Assembly: GCA_018715775.1 (NCBI GenBank)
Contig: DVKZ01000029.1
Coordinates: 1 to 64,000, forward strand
DNA from: Candidatus Fimousia stercorigallinarum
GTDB taxonomy: Bacteria; Bacillota; Clostridia; Lachnospirales; Lachnospiraceae
DNA length: 64,000 nt
Reading direction: 5' to 3'
Shown: in pieces, positions 19,255 to 29,007 of the stretch
How the letters are laid out: each line of letters starts with the position of its first letter
How positions within the stretch are numbered: the stretch's first letter is position 1
Translations under genes and position numbers: made by a program
The notes under the pieces: generated by a model
Told to the model about the DNA's origin: nothing
The model's input: only the letters and a program-made list of their open reading frames with translations
Databases searched by the model: none

Positions 19255-19997
19255 GCCTGCACTCCTCCCTGCTGAAATTTATTACATACATTAACTGCTG
19301 AAGACGTTCCAAGAAGCGTTGGTAAAATTTCTTCTTTTGGTCCATGGTTCACGATCTGTCCATCTGCAATCACAACGATTTCATCTGCGATATTTAAAAT
19401 CCGTTCCTGATGGGAAATAATTAAAATGGAACCATCCTGGTTCTTCTCCTGCATTCTTTCAAATACCTGAATCAAATTCTGGAAACTCCATAAATCAATT
19501 CCCGCTTCCGGTTCATCAAAAATGGAAAGCTGTGTTCCTCTTGCGAGAACTGTTGCAATCTCAATTCGTTTTAATTCCCCACCGGATAAGCTGGCATTTA
19601 CTTCCCGGTTAATATAGTCCTTTGCACAAAGTCCGACTTCGGATAAATACTTGCATGCGTCTGCCGGTGAAAGATTTTTATTCGCCGCAATACGGATCAG
19701 ATCCAGTACCTGGATGCCTTTGAAACGAACCGGCTGCTGAAAAGCAAAGCTGATCCCCATATTGGCTCTTTCTGTAATCGTCTTATTCGTAATATCTTCA
19801 CCATTGAAGAAAATCTGTCCGGAAGTCGGCTGTTTGATCCCTGCGATCAGTTTTGCCAATGTGGACTTTCCGCCTCCGTTTGGTCCTGTGATCACTACAA
19901 ATTTATTTTCATCAATAGTAAGACTTAAATCTTTGATGATCTCTTTTTGTCCGAGTTCATCTAACACATCATAGGATATATTCTTTAACTCTAACAT
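19251..19997 (-). CDS. SufC-like Fe-S assembly ATPase (minimal SUF, SmsC-like)
   Basis: GPNGGGKSTLAK Walker A, LSGGELKRIEIA signature, LSIFDEPEAGID; start reset to MLELKNISYD at 19997. Confidence 0.92.
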   Translation of the reverse strand: MLELKNISYDVLDELGQKEIIKDLSLTIDENKFVVITGPNGGGKSTLAKLIAGIKQPTSGQIFFNGEDITNKTITERANMGISFAFQQPVRFKGIQVLDLIRIAANKNLSPADACKYLSEVGLCAKDYINREVNASLSGGELKRIEIATVLARGTQLSIFDEPEAGIDLWSFQNLIQVFERMQEKNQDGSILIISHQERILNIADEIVVIADGQIVNHGPKEEILPTLLGTSSAVNVCNKFQQGGVQA

Positions 19998-20181
19998 AGT
20001 TCCTCCAATTTTTATCGTATTGTTTGCCAAATTTAATACAATATATTGCATATTGGGCTTAAATAACCCGTATCCATACCAATTAATTATGATTACCACA
20101 CCAATTTTAAAGCATTTGAAGCTTAAAATCAACAATAAAAAGAAAGTTTCGAAAGTTTCCAATCATTTTTTACCTTCTATT

Positions 20182-20535
20182 TTAGCATCCATACTTTATA
20201 GATTCTGTCTTCTCATTTTCAATATCGTAGAGATCCACAAAAGAAATCCTGGTATTGACGATCTGCAGGAAATGCCCTTCCGGATCAATACGAGAAACCA
20301 TACCTGTCTGTTCAACATAATCTGTTTTATCATAATAAATGACGGTAACGATATCCTTTACCCGAATCTGGTGCAGTTTCCAGTCCAATACTTCTTTCTG
20401 GGCTTCCGAAAGAACAATTTGAGGAACTATCTTTTTTTCTTTCCGGCGCAGCGCTTCCGAATATCCTTTTAACGCCGCAAATGGCATAAACTGTTTTGCC
20501 CGTTCTGCCCGGCTCATCTTTGGTCTTTGTCCCAT
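20182..20535 (-). CDS. YolD-like protein
   Basis: RPKMSRAERAKQFMPFAALKGYSEAL; overlaps Y-family polymerase gene. Confidence 0.75.
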   Translation of the reverse strand: MGQRPKMSRAERAKQFMPFAALKGYSEALRRKEKKIVPQIVLSEAQKEVLDWKLHQIRVKDIVTVIYYDKTDYVEQTGMVSRIDPEGHFLQIVNTRISFVDLYDIENEKTESIKYGC

Positions 20536-21836
20536 GTTTCTACCTCATTTTTATCTAGCTGAACGATACCAGCCCGGTGCCCGCCAATCTGTTGATTTCG
20601 TTCTATTGTCGTGGCTCCTTTTTCCAGGTTCATTCCCTTTAAAATCGCATTTTTCCCGAATCTGTCCTTGATCTTGAGCATCGCCTGTTGCATCTTATGT
20701 TCCTTTTCCAATTCCTCCGGATCGGTAAAAAGATCATACTGTTGATACCGTTCATCCATAACCCGGTTAAACGTAACCGAGAAACGATGAATCGGTGTAT
20801 ACCGGTCGACGATGGTTTCATACAGATCCAATGCCGCTTTCATTATAACTTTTGCAGAGCTTGATATAACGGTCGTTGTCGCCGTTCCATGAGCGGACTT
20901 TTTCTGATATCGCTTATTATAACCGATATGCAGCGTGATGGAGTCCGTAACCAGCCCCTTTTCTACCATTTCAAGGCAAAGAAGATCGACCATCTCTTTT
21001 AAGATCAATTTTCCTCTTTCAAAATCACAGTCACAGCCGAGTACCTGACTGCTTCCAAGTGAATTTGCCTTCGGCTTATAATGTTTAATATCTGACATCA
21101 ATGTCGGCTCCCTGCCCCAGGCATGATCGATCAAAAGCTCTGCATCAACACCAAACAGATGATATAATAGATCTTCTTTTGTTTGAGCAACTTCTCCCAT
21201 CGTTCGTATTCCATTTTCTCTTAATTTTTTTGCAATCCCCGGTCCGACCCTCCAAAAATCCGTGATTGGTCTGTGATTCCAAAGCGTATCCCGATACGTC
21301 TGCTCATTGAGGATTCCGATATGGTCTTCGGTATGTTTCGCCGTAATATCCAGTGCGATCTTTGCCAGATAAAGATTGCTGCCGATGCCGCAGGCCGCCG
21401 TAATCCCTGTTTTCTGATAAACATCCTGCATGATCATCATGCCAAGTTCTTTTGCCGTCATCCCATATAATTCCAGATAATCTGTCACATCCATAAATGC
21501 CTCATCAATGCTGTATACATGGATATCTTCCTTTGAGAGATATTTTAAATAAATCTCATAAATATTGGCAGAAATCTCGATATACGTTGCCATCTGGGGC
21601 GGAGCCATAATATATTTTATTGTCTTGGGAATCTCAAATACTCTGCATCGTCCCGGAACTCCGAGCGCTTTCATAGCCGGCGACACTGCCAAACAAATCG
21701 TCTTATCCGTTCTGGAAGGGTCTGCCACAACGAGATTGGTCGTCATTGGATCTAATCCGCGGGCTACACATTCTGCAGAAGCATAAAAAGATTTCAGATC
21801 AATGCATAAATACGTACGATCCATATTTATCTCCAC
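20514..21836 (-). CDS. Y-family DNA polymerase (UmuC/UvrX type)
   Basis: YLCIDLKSFYASAECVARGLDP, VYSIDEAFMDVTDYL, IAKIALDITAK-type motifs. Confidence 0.92.
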   Translation of the reverse strand: MEINMDRTYLCIDLKSFYASAECVARGLDPMTTNLVVADPSRTDKTICLAVSPAMKALGVPGRCRVFEIPKTIKYIMAPPQMATYIEISANIYEIYLKYLSKEDIHVYSIDEAFMDVTDYLELYGMTAKELGMMIMQDVYQKTGITAACGIGSNLYLAKIALDITAKHTEDHIGILNEQTYRDTLWNHRPITDFWRVGPGIAKKLRENGIRTMGEVAQTKEDLLYHLFGVDAELLIDHAWGREPTLMSDIKHYKPKANSLGSSQVLGCDCDFERGKLILKEMVDLLCLEMVEKGLVTDSITLHIGYNKRYQKKSAHGTATTTVISSSAKVIMKAALDLYETIVDRYTPIHRFSVTFNRVMDERYQQYDLFTDPEELEKEHKMQQAMLKIKDRFGKNAILKGMNLEKGATTIERNQQIGGHRAGIVQLDKNEVETWDKDQR

Positions 21837-21982
21837 CTTATCCTGCAGTATTTTTCCTATTTGATATATTATACCACGCAGATGGATGTTTGAGACATAT
21901 TGACTATCCCCATTTATAAAAAGTTTATTTTCACATGTTATGCTACATATAATAAGATGATAATAGAAGGGAGTAACACAAG

Positions 21983-22378
21983 ATGAGAGAACGATTAGAA
22001 CGATTTATGCAGGGACGTTATGGAGTCGATCAGCTCGCACAGTTTATGAATATTTTTCTGTTAATATTGATTGTGATCAGTTTCTTCTTCCACAGCCGGA
22101 TCTTTAACCTGATCATATTCCTGCTGCTGATTTTTACATACAGCCGGATGTTTTCCAGAAATTACAGCCGATGCTCAGCACAAAATCAATGGTTTTTAAA
22201 TAAAACCGAAGGAATCCGCCGAATGTTCGGAAAACAGAAAGCTTATAATGAGATCAGAAAAGATTATCATATCTATACATGTAAAAAATGCAAGCAAAAA
22301 ATCAAAATCCCAAAAGGAAAAGGCAAGATCATTATTACCTGTCCAAAATGTGGATATGAATTTCAGAAAAGAAGTTAA
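21983..22378 (+). CDS. Membrane protein with C-terminal zinc ribbon
   Basis: TM segment IFLLILIVISFFFHS...; CKKCKQKIKIPKGKGKIIITCPKCGYEF. Confidence 0.75.
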   Translation: MRERLERFMQGRYGVDQLAQFMNIFLLILIVISFFFHSRIFNLIIFLLLIFTYSRMFSRNYSRCSAQNQWFLNKTEGIRRMFGKQKAYNEIRKDYHIYTCKKCKQKIKIPKGKGKIIITCPKCGYEFQKRS

Positions 22379-22379
22379 A

Positions 22380-22433
22380 AAAAATCCTTTCCAGTGTCTG
22401 AGCCACAGACAACTGAAAAGGATTTTTCTTTAT
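22380..22433. terminator. Intrinsic terminator between convergent genes
   Basis: aaaaatcctttccagt ... actgaaaaggattttt inverted repeat. Confidence 0.75.
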
Positions 22434-23722
22434 TCTACGATCTGCATATTCGGATAAATCTGTTCCATCTTATCATCACCATAATATGTATCAAGTGTTC
22501 GTTCCAGCTCATTTGCAGCAGACACGCCTTCACTGCGCTCTACATACCGGATCATCGTCATTCCGGATAATACAAAATCAAATATCATGAATACTAAAAA
22601 TACGACTGTAAGCCAGATTCCTGTTTTTTTTCTGATCCATAAGATCAGACGATGCATATGGGGATATAAAACTTTTAAAAGAAACCATGCGGCAATCCCC
22701 CAGAAAAAACAGTACAGCAAATTGATTCTTCCGCCCAGATTAAACGGGATATCACTGTAATCCCAGAAAATCGTTCCAAATACAATCTCCGAAAAAACAC
22801 TGCAAATATATTCATATGCCGCACCTAAAAGAACACCGGCACCAAAGATGTAGCGGTCCGGTTTTTCTGCATTCCGATGCAGCAAAAGAATAAACGCCAT
22901 AACTGCGAATCCCCATACAATGCTGAACGGTCCGATCACCAGACTGCTTCTGCTCATCCATACGCCGGCCCGCAGTCTGCAATAGACAGTTTCCAGCAAA
23001 TCCCCGCCGACAGCTCCCAAAATAAACAGCCAGAAACATTCAAACAGGCTGAGCGCATCGGAAGTTTCCATTGCATGATACGATGCCTTCTCCAGTGAAT
23101 AAGCTTTTCGGATCCTCGCTTTGATTTTAGAAGCCAGAAAATCTGCACATTGATCCGCACGTTCATGTAATCGGCTGTTCCAGAGAAATATCTTTGTAAA
23201 ATTATTTTCCAGATGGAGCAGGATCGCAATCGTCAAGATCAGATCCACTCCTCCTCCAATTAACAGCCCCAGTGCAAGCACCATCTGAAGGACAGCAGGA
23301 AGATGCTCAAAAAATCCTATCAGGAAATCATTGACAACAGCAACTGCAAGAAATCCGAGCGTTCCCCATAACAAAGAATAAGTCAGGCAGATATATCCAT
23401 CCAGATTGAATTTATGGTCCGAATAGTCCCACCATTTTTTATGATTTAATTTTTCCAATGTCTTTCCGGTAAACCATTCAACTGCCGTAGCAACAATCGT
23501 ACACTGTAAAAACAGATATCCCGGATACATTCGTAATTCCTGAAAGAAAAAAGTCAGCAAAAATCCTGTAAAACCATAGATAAAACAAAAAGGTCCTGTA
23601 ATAAACCCCCGATTACGAAATTGTTTTTTTTGTATGGTAGCAAATGCAGATTCCAGGCACCATCCAAAAAATGAATGGACATAGAATAATAAAATCATTT
23701 CAAATATCGTATACTTCATCAT
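22430..23722 (-). CDS. CmpB-type putative ABC-transporter membrane protein, tandem-duplicated
   Basis: Two halves each with a WDYSDxxFNLxGxIxLxYxxxWG motif (WWDYSDHKFNLDGYICLTYSLLWG; FWDYSDIPFNLGGRINLLYCFFWG). Confidence 0.75.
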   Translation of the reverse strand: MMKYTIFEMILLFYVHSFFGWCLESAFATIQKKQFRNRGFITGPFCFIYGFTGFLLTFFFQELRMYPGYLFLQCTIVATAVEWFTGKTLEKLNHKKWWDYSDHKFNLDGYICLTYSLLWGTLGFLAVAVVNDFLIGFFEHLPAVLQMVLALGLLIGGGVDLILTIAILLHLENNFTKIFLWNSRLHERADQCADFLASKIKARIRKAYSLEKASYHAMETSDALSLFECFWLFILGAVGGDLLETVYCRLRAGVWMSRSSLVIGPFSIVWGFAVMAFILLLHRNAEKPDRYIFGAGVLLGAAYEYICSVFSEIVFGTIFWDYSDIPFNLGGRINLLYCFFWGIAAWFLLKVLYPHMHRLILWIRKKTGIWLTVVFLVFMIFDFVLSGMTMIRYVERSEGVSAANELERTLDTYYGDDKMEQIYPNMQIVE

Positions 23723-24962
23723 TTTCTCCTTTGTTATTTTTCATTTGTGCTTTTGCTTTTCGGCCGATTTTCGGACTGGTGCTCATCGTACTCGCTCTCC
23801 CGATCATATGACCGCCGAATTTTTTTCGTATCGCGTCAACCGCCTGATCCATCTTTTGATGTTTTACGTGATCTTCCGCGGAATGAAACATAGATATCTG
23901 CATATATTCTTCTTCTGTCAGAGAAGTCAACGCAACCCCGAGAAGCCGAAGCGGCTCGCCCTGCCAGGATTCCTCAAATAAGTGCCTGACACATGCAAAG
24001 ATCTCATCTGTAACATCCGTACTGCCCTCCAGCGTACACTGATGTGATTTGTTCTTAAACGCCGTCGTACGAAAAGAAATTGCAATACAGCCACATTTTT
24101 TACCGTCTCGCCGCATTCTTGCGGCAACCACGTCTGTCTGTGTCAGCAGGATCGGAAAAGCCTGTTCGAAAGAGACAATATCATCTTCAAATGTAGTTTC
24201 CACACTATATCCCTTTGGCTCATCCGGAACAGATTTTACCGGTGTTTCATCAATTCCATTTGCATAAGAAAAAAGCTGATGTCCTGCTTTTTGTCCAAGC
24301 AACTTCTGAATATCAGCCTCTTTGCTATGAGCAAGTTCTCCAATCGTATGGATACCTGCTCTATTTAATTTCAATGCTGTCGATTTTCCGAGAAACAATA
24401 GCTTTTCAACCGGAAGCGGCCACATCTTTGCCGGAATTTCATCCGGAAAAAGCGTATGTACTTTGTCCGGTTTCTCAAAATCAGAAGCCATCTTGGCCAG
24501 CAGTTTATTGACCGATATACCGACATTGACCGTAAATCCGAGTTCATCCCGGATTTTGTCTTTGATCTCATGTGCAGTTGCAATTGGATCCGGATACACA
24601 TATCCGGTTCCACTCATGTCCAAAAACACCTCATCGATGGAAAAAGATTCCATAACAGGTGCATAAGACCGGCAGATTTTTTTAAAAGCTTTCGAACATC
24701 TGTCATATAACTCAAAGTCCGGTCTGACCGAAACTAAAGAAGGGCATTTGCGCAGAGCAAGCGCCATCGGTTCCCCTGTCTTTACTCCGTATTGTTTTGC
24801 CGGAATAGATTTTGCCACAACAATACCAGTACGTTTTTTCGGATCGCCGCCCACACAGGCAGGAATCAGACGAAGATCTGACAATCCTTCTTTTACCCGT
24901 TTCGCAGAACTCCATGACAGATAAGCACTATTTACATCGATATGAAAAATCAAACGATCCAT
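23700..24962 (-). CDS. dinB: DNA polymerase IV
   Basis: IFHIDVNSAYLSWSSA, FSIDEVFLDMSGTG, VNVGISVNKLLAKMASDFEKP. Confidence 0.93.
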   Translation of the reverse strand: MDRLIFHIDVNSAYLSWSSAKRVKEGLSDLRLIPACVGGDPKKRTGIVVAKSIPAKQYGVKTGEPMALALRKCPSLVSVRPDFELYDRCSKAFKKICRSYAPVMESFSIDEVFLDMSGTGYVYPDPIATAHEIKDKIRDELGFTVNVGISVNKLLAKMASDFEKPDKVHTLFPDEIPAKMWPLPVEKLLFLGKSTALKLNRAGIHTIGELAHSKEADIQKLLGQKAGHQLFSYANGIDETPVKSVPDEPKGYSVETTFEDDIVSFEQAFPILLTQTDVVAARMRRDGKKCGCIAISFRTTAFKNKSHQCTLEGSTDVTDEIFACVRHLFEESWQGEPLRLLGVALTSLTEEEYMQISMFHSAEDHVKHQKMDQAVDAIRKKFGGHMIGRASTMSTSPKIGRKAKAQMKNNKGENDEVYDI

Positions 24963-25064
24963 TTCTTTGTACTCCTGACTTGTTTTTTCCCCTTTTTATA
25001 TTATAATAAAGAAAAAAATGACTGTCTATAAAAGAATTCTTACAATTTGGAGGATATGTACACT

Positions 25065-25811
25065 ATGGTTTCATTTGAAATTTGCTGTGGATCGGCGGAA
25101 GACGCCATTGCCGCATGGAAAGGAGGCGCTGTCCGCGTCGAATTAAATTCCGACTTGTTTCACGGAGGCCTGACCCCGTCGATCGGAACGCTCACAGTTG
25201 TAAAGAAGGCTGTTCCGAACCTGAAAGTAATCTGCATGGTCCGGCCACGGGAAGGCGGATTTCATTACTCTGATCTGGAATTTCAGGTCATGCTCGAAGA
25301 TGCCGCACAGCTTCTCGAACACGGTGCAGACGGCATCGCCTTTGGATTTTTACACGAAGACGGTACGATTGATATCAAGCGATGTCAAAAAATGCTGCAG
25401 GTGATCGGAGAGAAGGAATCTGTTTTTCACCGTGCAATCGATGTTGTTCCGGATGTTTTCGATGCTGTCAGCCTCCTTTCAGAACTCGGCGTAACAAGGA
25501 TTCTGACAAGCGGGCAAAAGCCAACTGCATTAGAAGGGGCAGAAACGATCCGCCAAATGATCCGAATTGCAGATGGGCGTATTGAAATTCTTCCGGGAAG
25601 CGGAATTCGTCCGCATAACGCCGCCCGGTGCCGAGAACTGTTTCAGACGCCGTTTCTTCACGCGTCCATGCATACGATCATCTGTGACAACAGTCTGGCG
25701 CATCATTCGGAAATTCATTTTCACGGAAACACGCTGCTGCCGGAAACACAGTATAAAATCATCCTTCCGGAAAATGTTGCTGATCTGATCAACCAGGCAA
25801 ACAAAAACTGA
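25065..25811 (+). CDS. cutC: Copper homeostasis protein CutC
   Basis: FEICCGSAEDAIAAWKGGAVRVELNSDLFHGGLTPSIGTL, MVRPREGGFHYSDLE, ILTSGQKPTALEG; ORF from 25047, start probably internal (MVSFEICCGS). Confidence 0.9.
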   Translation: MVSFEICCGSAEDAIAAWKGGAVRVELNSDLFHGGLTPSIGTLTVVKKAVPNLKVICMVRPREGGFHYSDLEFQVMLEDAAQLLEHGADGIAFGFLHEDGTIDIKRCQKMLQVIGEKESVFHRAIDVVPDVFDAVSLLSELGVTRILTSGQKPTALEGAETIRQMIRIADGRIEILPGSGIRPHNAARCRELFQTPFLHASMHTIICDNSLAHHSEIHFHGNTLLPETQYKIILPENVADLINQANKN

Positions 25812-25824
25812 TGCTGCAAACGAC

Positions 25825-25864
25825 AGAAGGCCGAAACCTGTTCATACAAGTTTCAGCCTTTTGC
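25825..25864 (+). terminator. Intrinsic terminator
   Basis: aaggccgaaac ... gtttcagcctttt stem. Confidence 0.7.
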
Positions 25865-25910
25865 CATTTGTGTGTGTTATAAATGATATCTATAAAGAAG
25901 ATAACATTAC

Positions 25911-27344
25911 CTATAAAGCATTGTGATCGAGTTCCGGTATCGGTGCCATAACTGCACGCATTTTCATCTGGTCGGCATCCTGGACAGAGATAAAGTTCTG
26001 TTCCAGCATCTTATCGATCGCAATAAACATTTTTAATACATAATCCTCATGTGTCGGATATAATTCTTTTAATTTTTCTGTTGAAAATGGAACATAACAG
26101 CTGTCCTGATCATTTGTTTTGGTACCGCTGTGATAAGCAGCAACCGGAACATCAATCTGTGGAAGACGCAGCCCGCCTTTGCAGTTCCCATTTTCATCAA
26201 GTGCCGCATAACCGTTTTCATCCGTTTCAATAAATGCAGGTGCATGCGGAGGAGCAATGTTCTGTCTTGACCACATATCAAGATTTCTAACTGCCTGTCT
26301 CATCACGGCATCCAACGGAAGCGGTGAAAAATCAGTTGCCGGAAATTGTGTTTTCTGGCCCAATGCTTTCATTTCTTCCCTGCCCGGCCGATACAGACCG
26401 CCAACAAAGGTATTATGTGCATGGCTGGCAATCTCATACAGGCGGAAACGATCTCCGATCTCATCTCCATCCGGCCTTCTGTGGCTGATATGGCCGGCAA
26501 AATCCCGGAAATCCCACTGAGACATGATCCGGATCACCGGTACCGGACAATTCTTCGTAACCTGAATCGGATCAGTTGCTTCCGGCGGATCTTCTTCCTG
26601 GTTTAACGGTACCATCATACTTCCTGTATAACTTAAATATCCATCAAATGGCGGGTCGATCGGAGATGGTCTATCCGTTTCATGAAATACGTTAAAATAA
26701 GTGGATAAATACATACCGGACTGAGAGCATCCGATCGCATATACTTTTTCAACCGGAGCTCCAACCAACTCGGCACCCTCTTTTTCTTTAAAGAAATATC
26801 CAAGCTGCGTCAGCATGTCCCAGAACAAGCCATATTCCGTCTCTTTCGAACAATGCTGCCACATAAGAATCTTTTTACTGATCTCTCCCGGTTCCTTGTT
26901 CGGATTTGTCCAGTCTAATTCCGCATAACGTTCCGGATCATATTTTTTCAGGGACGCAATACAGCCTTCGCGAATCGTGATCCCTACATAAATATCTCCA
27001 TCCTGCAGAATGGAAGGCCAGATCTGACACCACATCGGCACAACATCCCATCCATTTGTCGGATTGATCAGTTCCATCACAACTTTTCCGCTGAATTTTT
27101 TCATATCTTTTGGTTTGCGGATCAGAAAACGGTTTGTGTACGGAGCTGCTTCTGATTTTATCTCCGCATGGTCCCCATTCAATGTATATACATTTGCTTT
27201 CCCAGAGAAAAAATATTCCTCTTCGTCATATCCATAACGATCCAGATCGATCGGAACAAGCTGGCGATCCGCCGCATTCCACGGGATCGAATGTTCAGTA
27301 CGCGGGATATGCTTCATACTTTCAATTCTTAATGAATAAGCCAT
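25911..27344 (-). CDS. Alpha/beta hydrolase domain protein
   Basis: VYAIGCSQSGMYLSTYFN nucleophile elbow-like, long Abhydrolase-type protein. Confidence 0.7.
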   Translation of the reverse strand: MAYSLRIESMKHIPRTEHSIPWNAADRQLVPIDLDRYGYDEEEYFFSGKANVYTLNGDHAEIKSEAAPYTNRFLIRKPKDMKKFSGKVVMELINPTNGWDVVPMWCQIWPSILQDGDIYVGITIREGCIASLKKYDPERYAELDWTNPNKEPGEISKKILMWQHCSKETEYGLFWDMLTQLGYFFKEKEGAELVGAPVEKVYAIGCSQSGMYLSTYFNVFHETDRPSPIDPPFDGYLSYTGSMMVPLNQEEDPPEATDPIQVTKNCPVPVIRIMSQWDFRDFAGHISHRRPDGDEIGDRFRLYEIASHAHNTFVGGLYRPGREEMKALGQKTQFPATDFSPLPLDAVMRQAVRNLDMWSRQNIAPPHAPAFIETDENGYAALDENGNCKGGLRLPQIDVPVAAYHSGTKTNDQDSCYVPFSTEKLKELYPTHEDYVLKMFIAIDKMLEQNFISVQDADQMKMRAVMAPIPELDHNAL

Positions 27345-27375
27345 TTTTCATACCTTCTTTCTTTTGATCAGACTT

Positions 27376-28857
27376 TTATACAAAATTTGCAAAAATGATA
27401 GTTCCGACTGGTATAATTACAATACAGGAAAGAATGACCAAAAGCGCGCAGACAGCAACGCTGTATTTTGGTGTTCCTTTATATTCGATACCAATATCCG
27501 AATATACGATACCCATCGTTGGGCAGGCACTCAGCGTACATACAGCTGTACCACAGGTTGCAATAACTGCGCAGGCAAAAGCAAGAACCTGTGCAGAACT
27601 GATTCCAGGTACGGAAAGCATGGCCGGTACAAAGCTGGAACATACAACGACACCTGCAACGGTATTGGAACAGAAATTTGTGATCACACTTGCAACCGCA
27701 ACGCCAAGGAACATTGCCAGCATTACCGGCATATTTGCTACAACCGGTCCTAACAGAGTCTGTAAGCATATGGAAATTCCATATTCTTCTCCTCCAACTG
27801 CTCCGGCATAGAACATGATCGCACCAAGGAAAATGATCATAGACCATGGAACTTTTGCAGCAGCTTTATTTAAATCCATAACCGGTTCTCCGTCAACCGT
27901 GATCACGCAAAGCAGAGCACATACTAATGTTACAGATGCAGCGATTGTAATACCGTTAAAATATTCTGCGATCGGTCCAAGGAAGCTGCAATAAGCAAGC
28001 ACGTAACAGATTAAAATGAACATCATGCCGGCGATCGCGATCTTTCCTTTTTTCGAAATTGGATTCTGTTTTAATTCTTCTCGCATTTTTGCATCATCAA
28101 AATTTTCGAATTTCGATACATCCGGACGAATAAACAGTTTGATAACAACCATTGCAACGATCACTGTAAGAACAAGGTAGATCGCTCCTACCTTAAAGTA
28201 GTCAATTGCTGTAAAGTTTGCAAATCCAAGACCGGCAACAACAGCAACCATCGTAAGTACATAAGGACGACCCCAGATCAGTACACCGTCGCAGATCTGC
28301 GCGATCCATCCAACTAACAGACCATGTGCTTTATAGAAGGAATCTTCCTTTGTATAACCGATGGACTGTGCCACTTCATATAACAGACGGAAAAATAATA
28401 CGGCAACCACCTGCGGTGCTGTAAAGATTGAAATAATAATCATTGCAATTGTAAACATGACCATAAACAATGTCGGACGGCCATGAATAAATCTTCTGGA
28501 AATGATCCATTTCACGATCCATTCAAATGCACCACTTTCTTCCATTACAGATGCAACCATCAGAAATGGGATAACTGCCGCACCACAAATATTACCCCAC
28601 AGGGTCATATAGGTGGATGCTCCCGGTGCGACCTGCAGCATAACCGCTACTGTTACACTCAGAAGAGACGTCCATCCCGTTCCACATGTCAGCCATAAAT
28701 AAATCGTTGGAATAAATACCGCGAGCATTCTGACTCCGGCATTTGTTAACCCGTTGGCTTCCGGCAGTCCGAAGTAGATCAGCACACCGGCGATCAACGC
28801 GATAATAAAGTGTTTTTGATACTTTTTCATAAATTCTTTCCTCCTTTTAACACACAC
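27376..28857 (-). CDS. DASS/SLC13-like (ArsB/NhaD superfamily) anion transporter
   Basis: About a dozen hydrophobic segments, VITNFCSNTVAGVV and GTAVCTLSACPTMGIVY repeats typical of DASS proteins. Confidence 0.7.
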   Translation of the reverse strand: MCVKRRKEFMKKYQKHFIIALIAGVLIYFGLPEANGLTNAGVRMLAVFIPTIYLWLTCGTGWTSLLSVTVAVMLQVAPGASTYMTLWGNICGAAVIPFLMVASVMEESGAFEWIVKWIISRRFIHGRPTLFMVMFTIAMIIISIFTAPQVVAVLFFRLLYEVAQSIGYTKEDSFYKAHGLLVGWIAQICDGVLIWGRPYVLTMVAVVAGLGFANFTAIDYFKVGAIYLVLTVIVAMVVIKLFIRPDVSKFENFDDAKMREELKQNPISKKGKIAIAGMMFILICYVLAYCSFLGPIAEYFNGITIAASVTLVCALLCVITVDGEPVMDLNKAAAKVPWSMIIFLGAIMFYAGAVGGEEYGISICLQTLLGPVVANMPVMLAMFLGVAVASVITNFCSNTVAGVVVCSSFVPAMLSVPGISSAQVLAFACAVIATCGTAVCTLSACPTMGIVYSDIGIEYKGTPKYSVAVCALLVILSCIVIIPVGTIIFANFV

Positions 28858-29007
28858 TTATTATGACTTTTTTTTAACAATACCATTATATCTCTTTTTT
28901 CTTTGTTTTTTAAATAACAATTATCTGCATTTCTATTACAAAATGTAATTGAAATCTGTTATAATTTGGAGTGGAAATTATGTCAATACAAAGAAAGGAA
29001 ACGAGAA

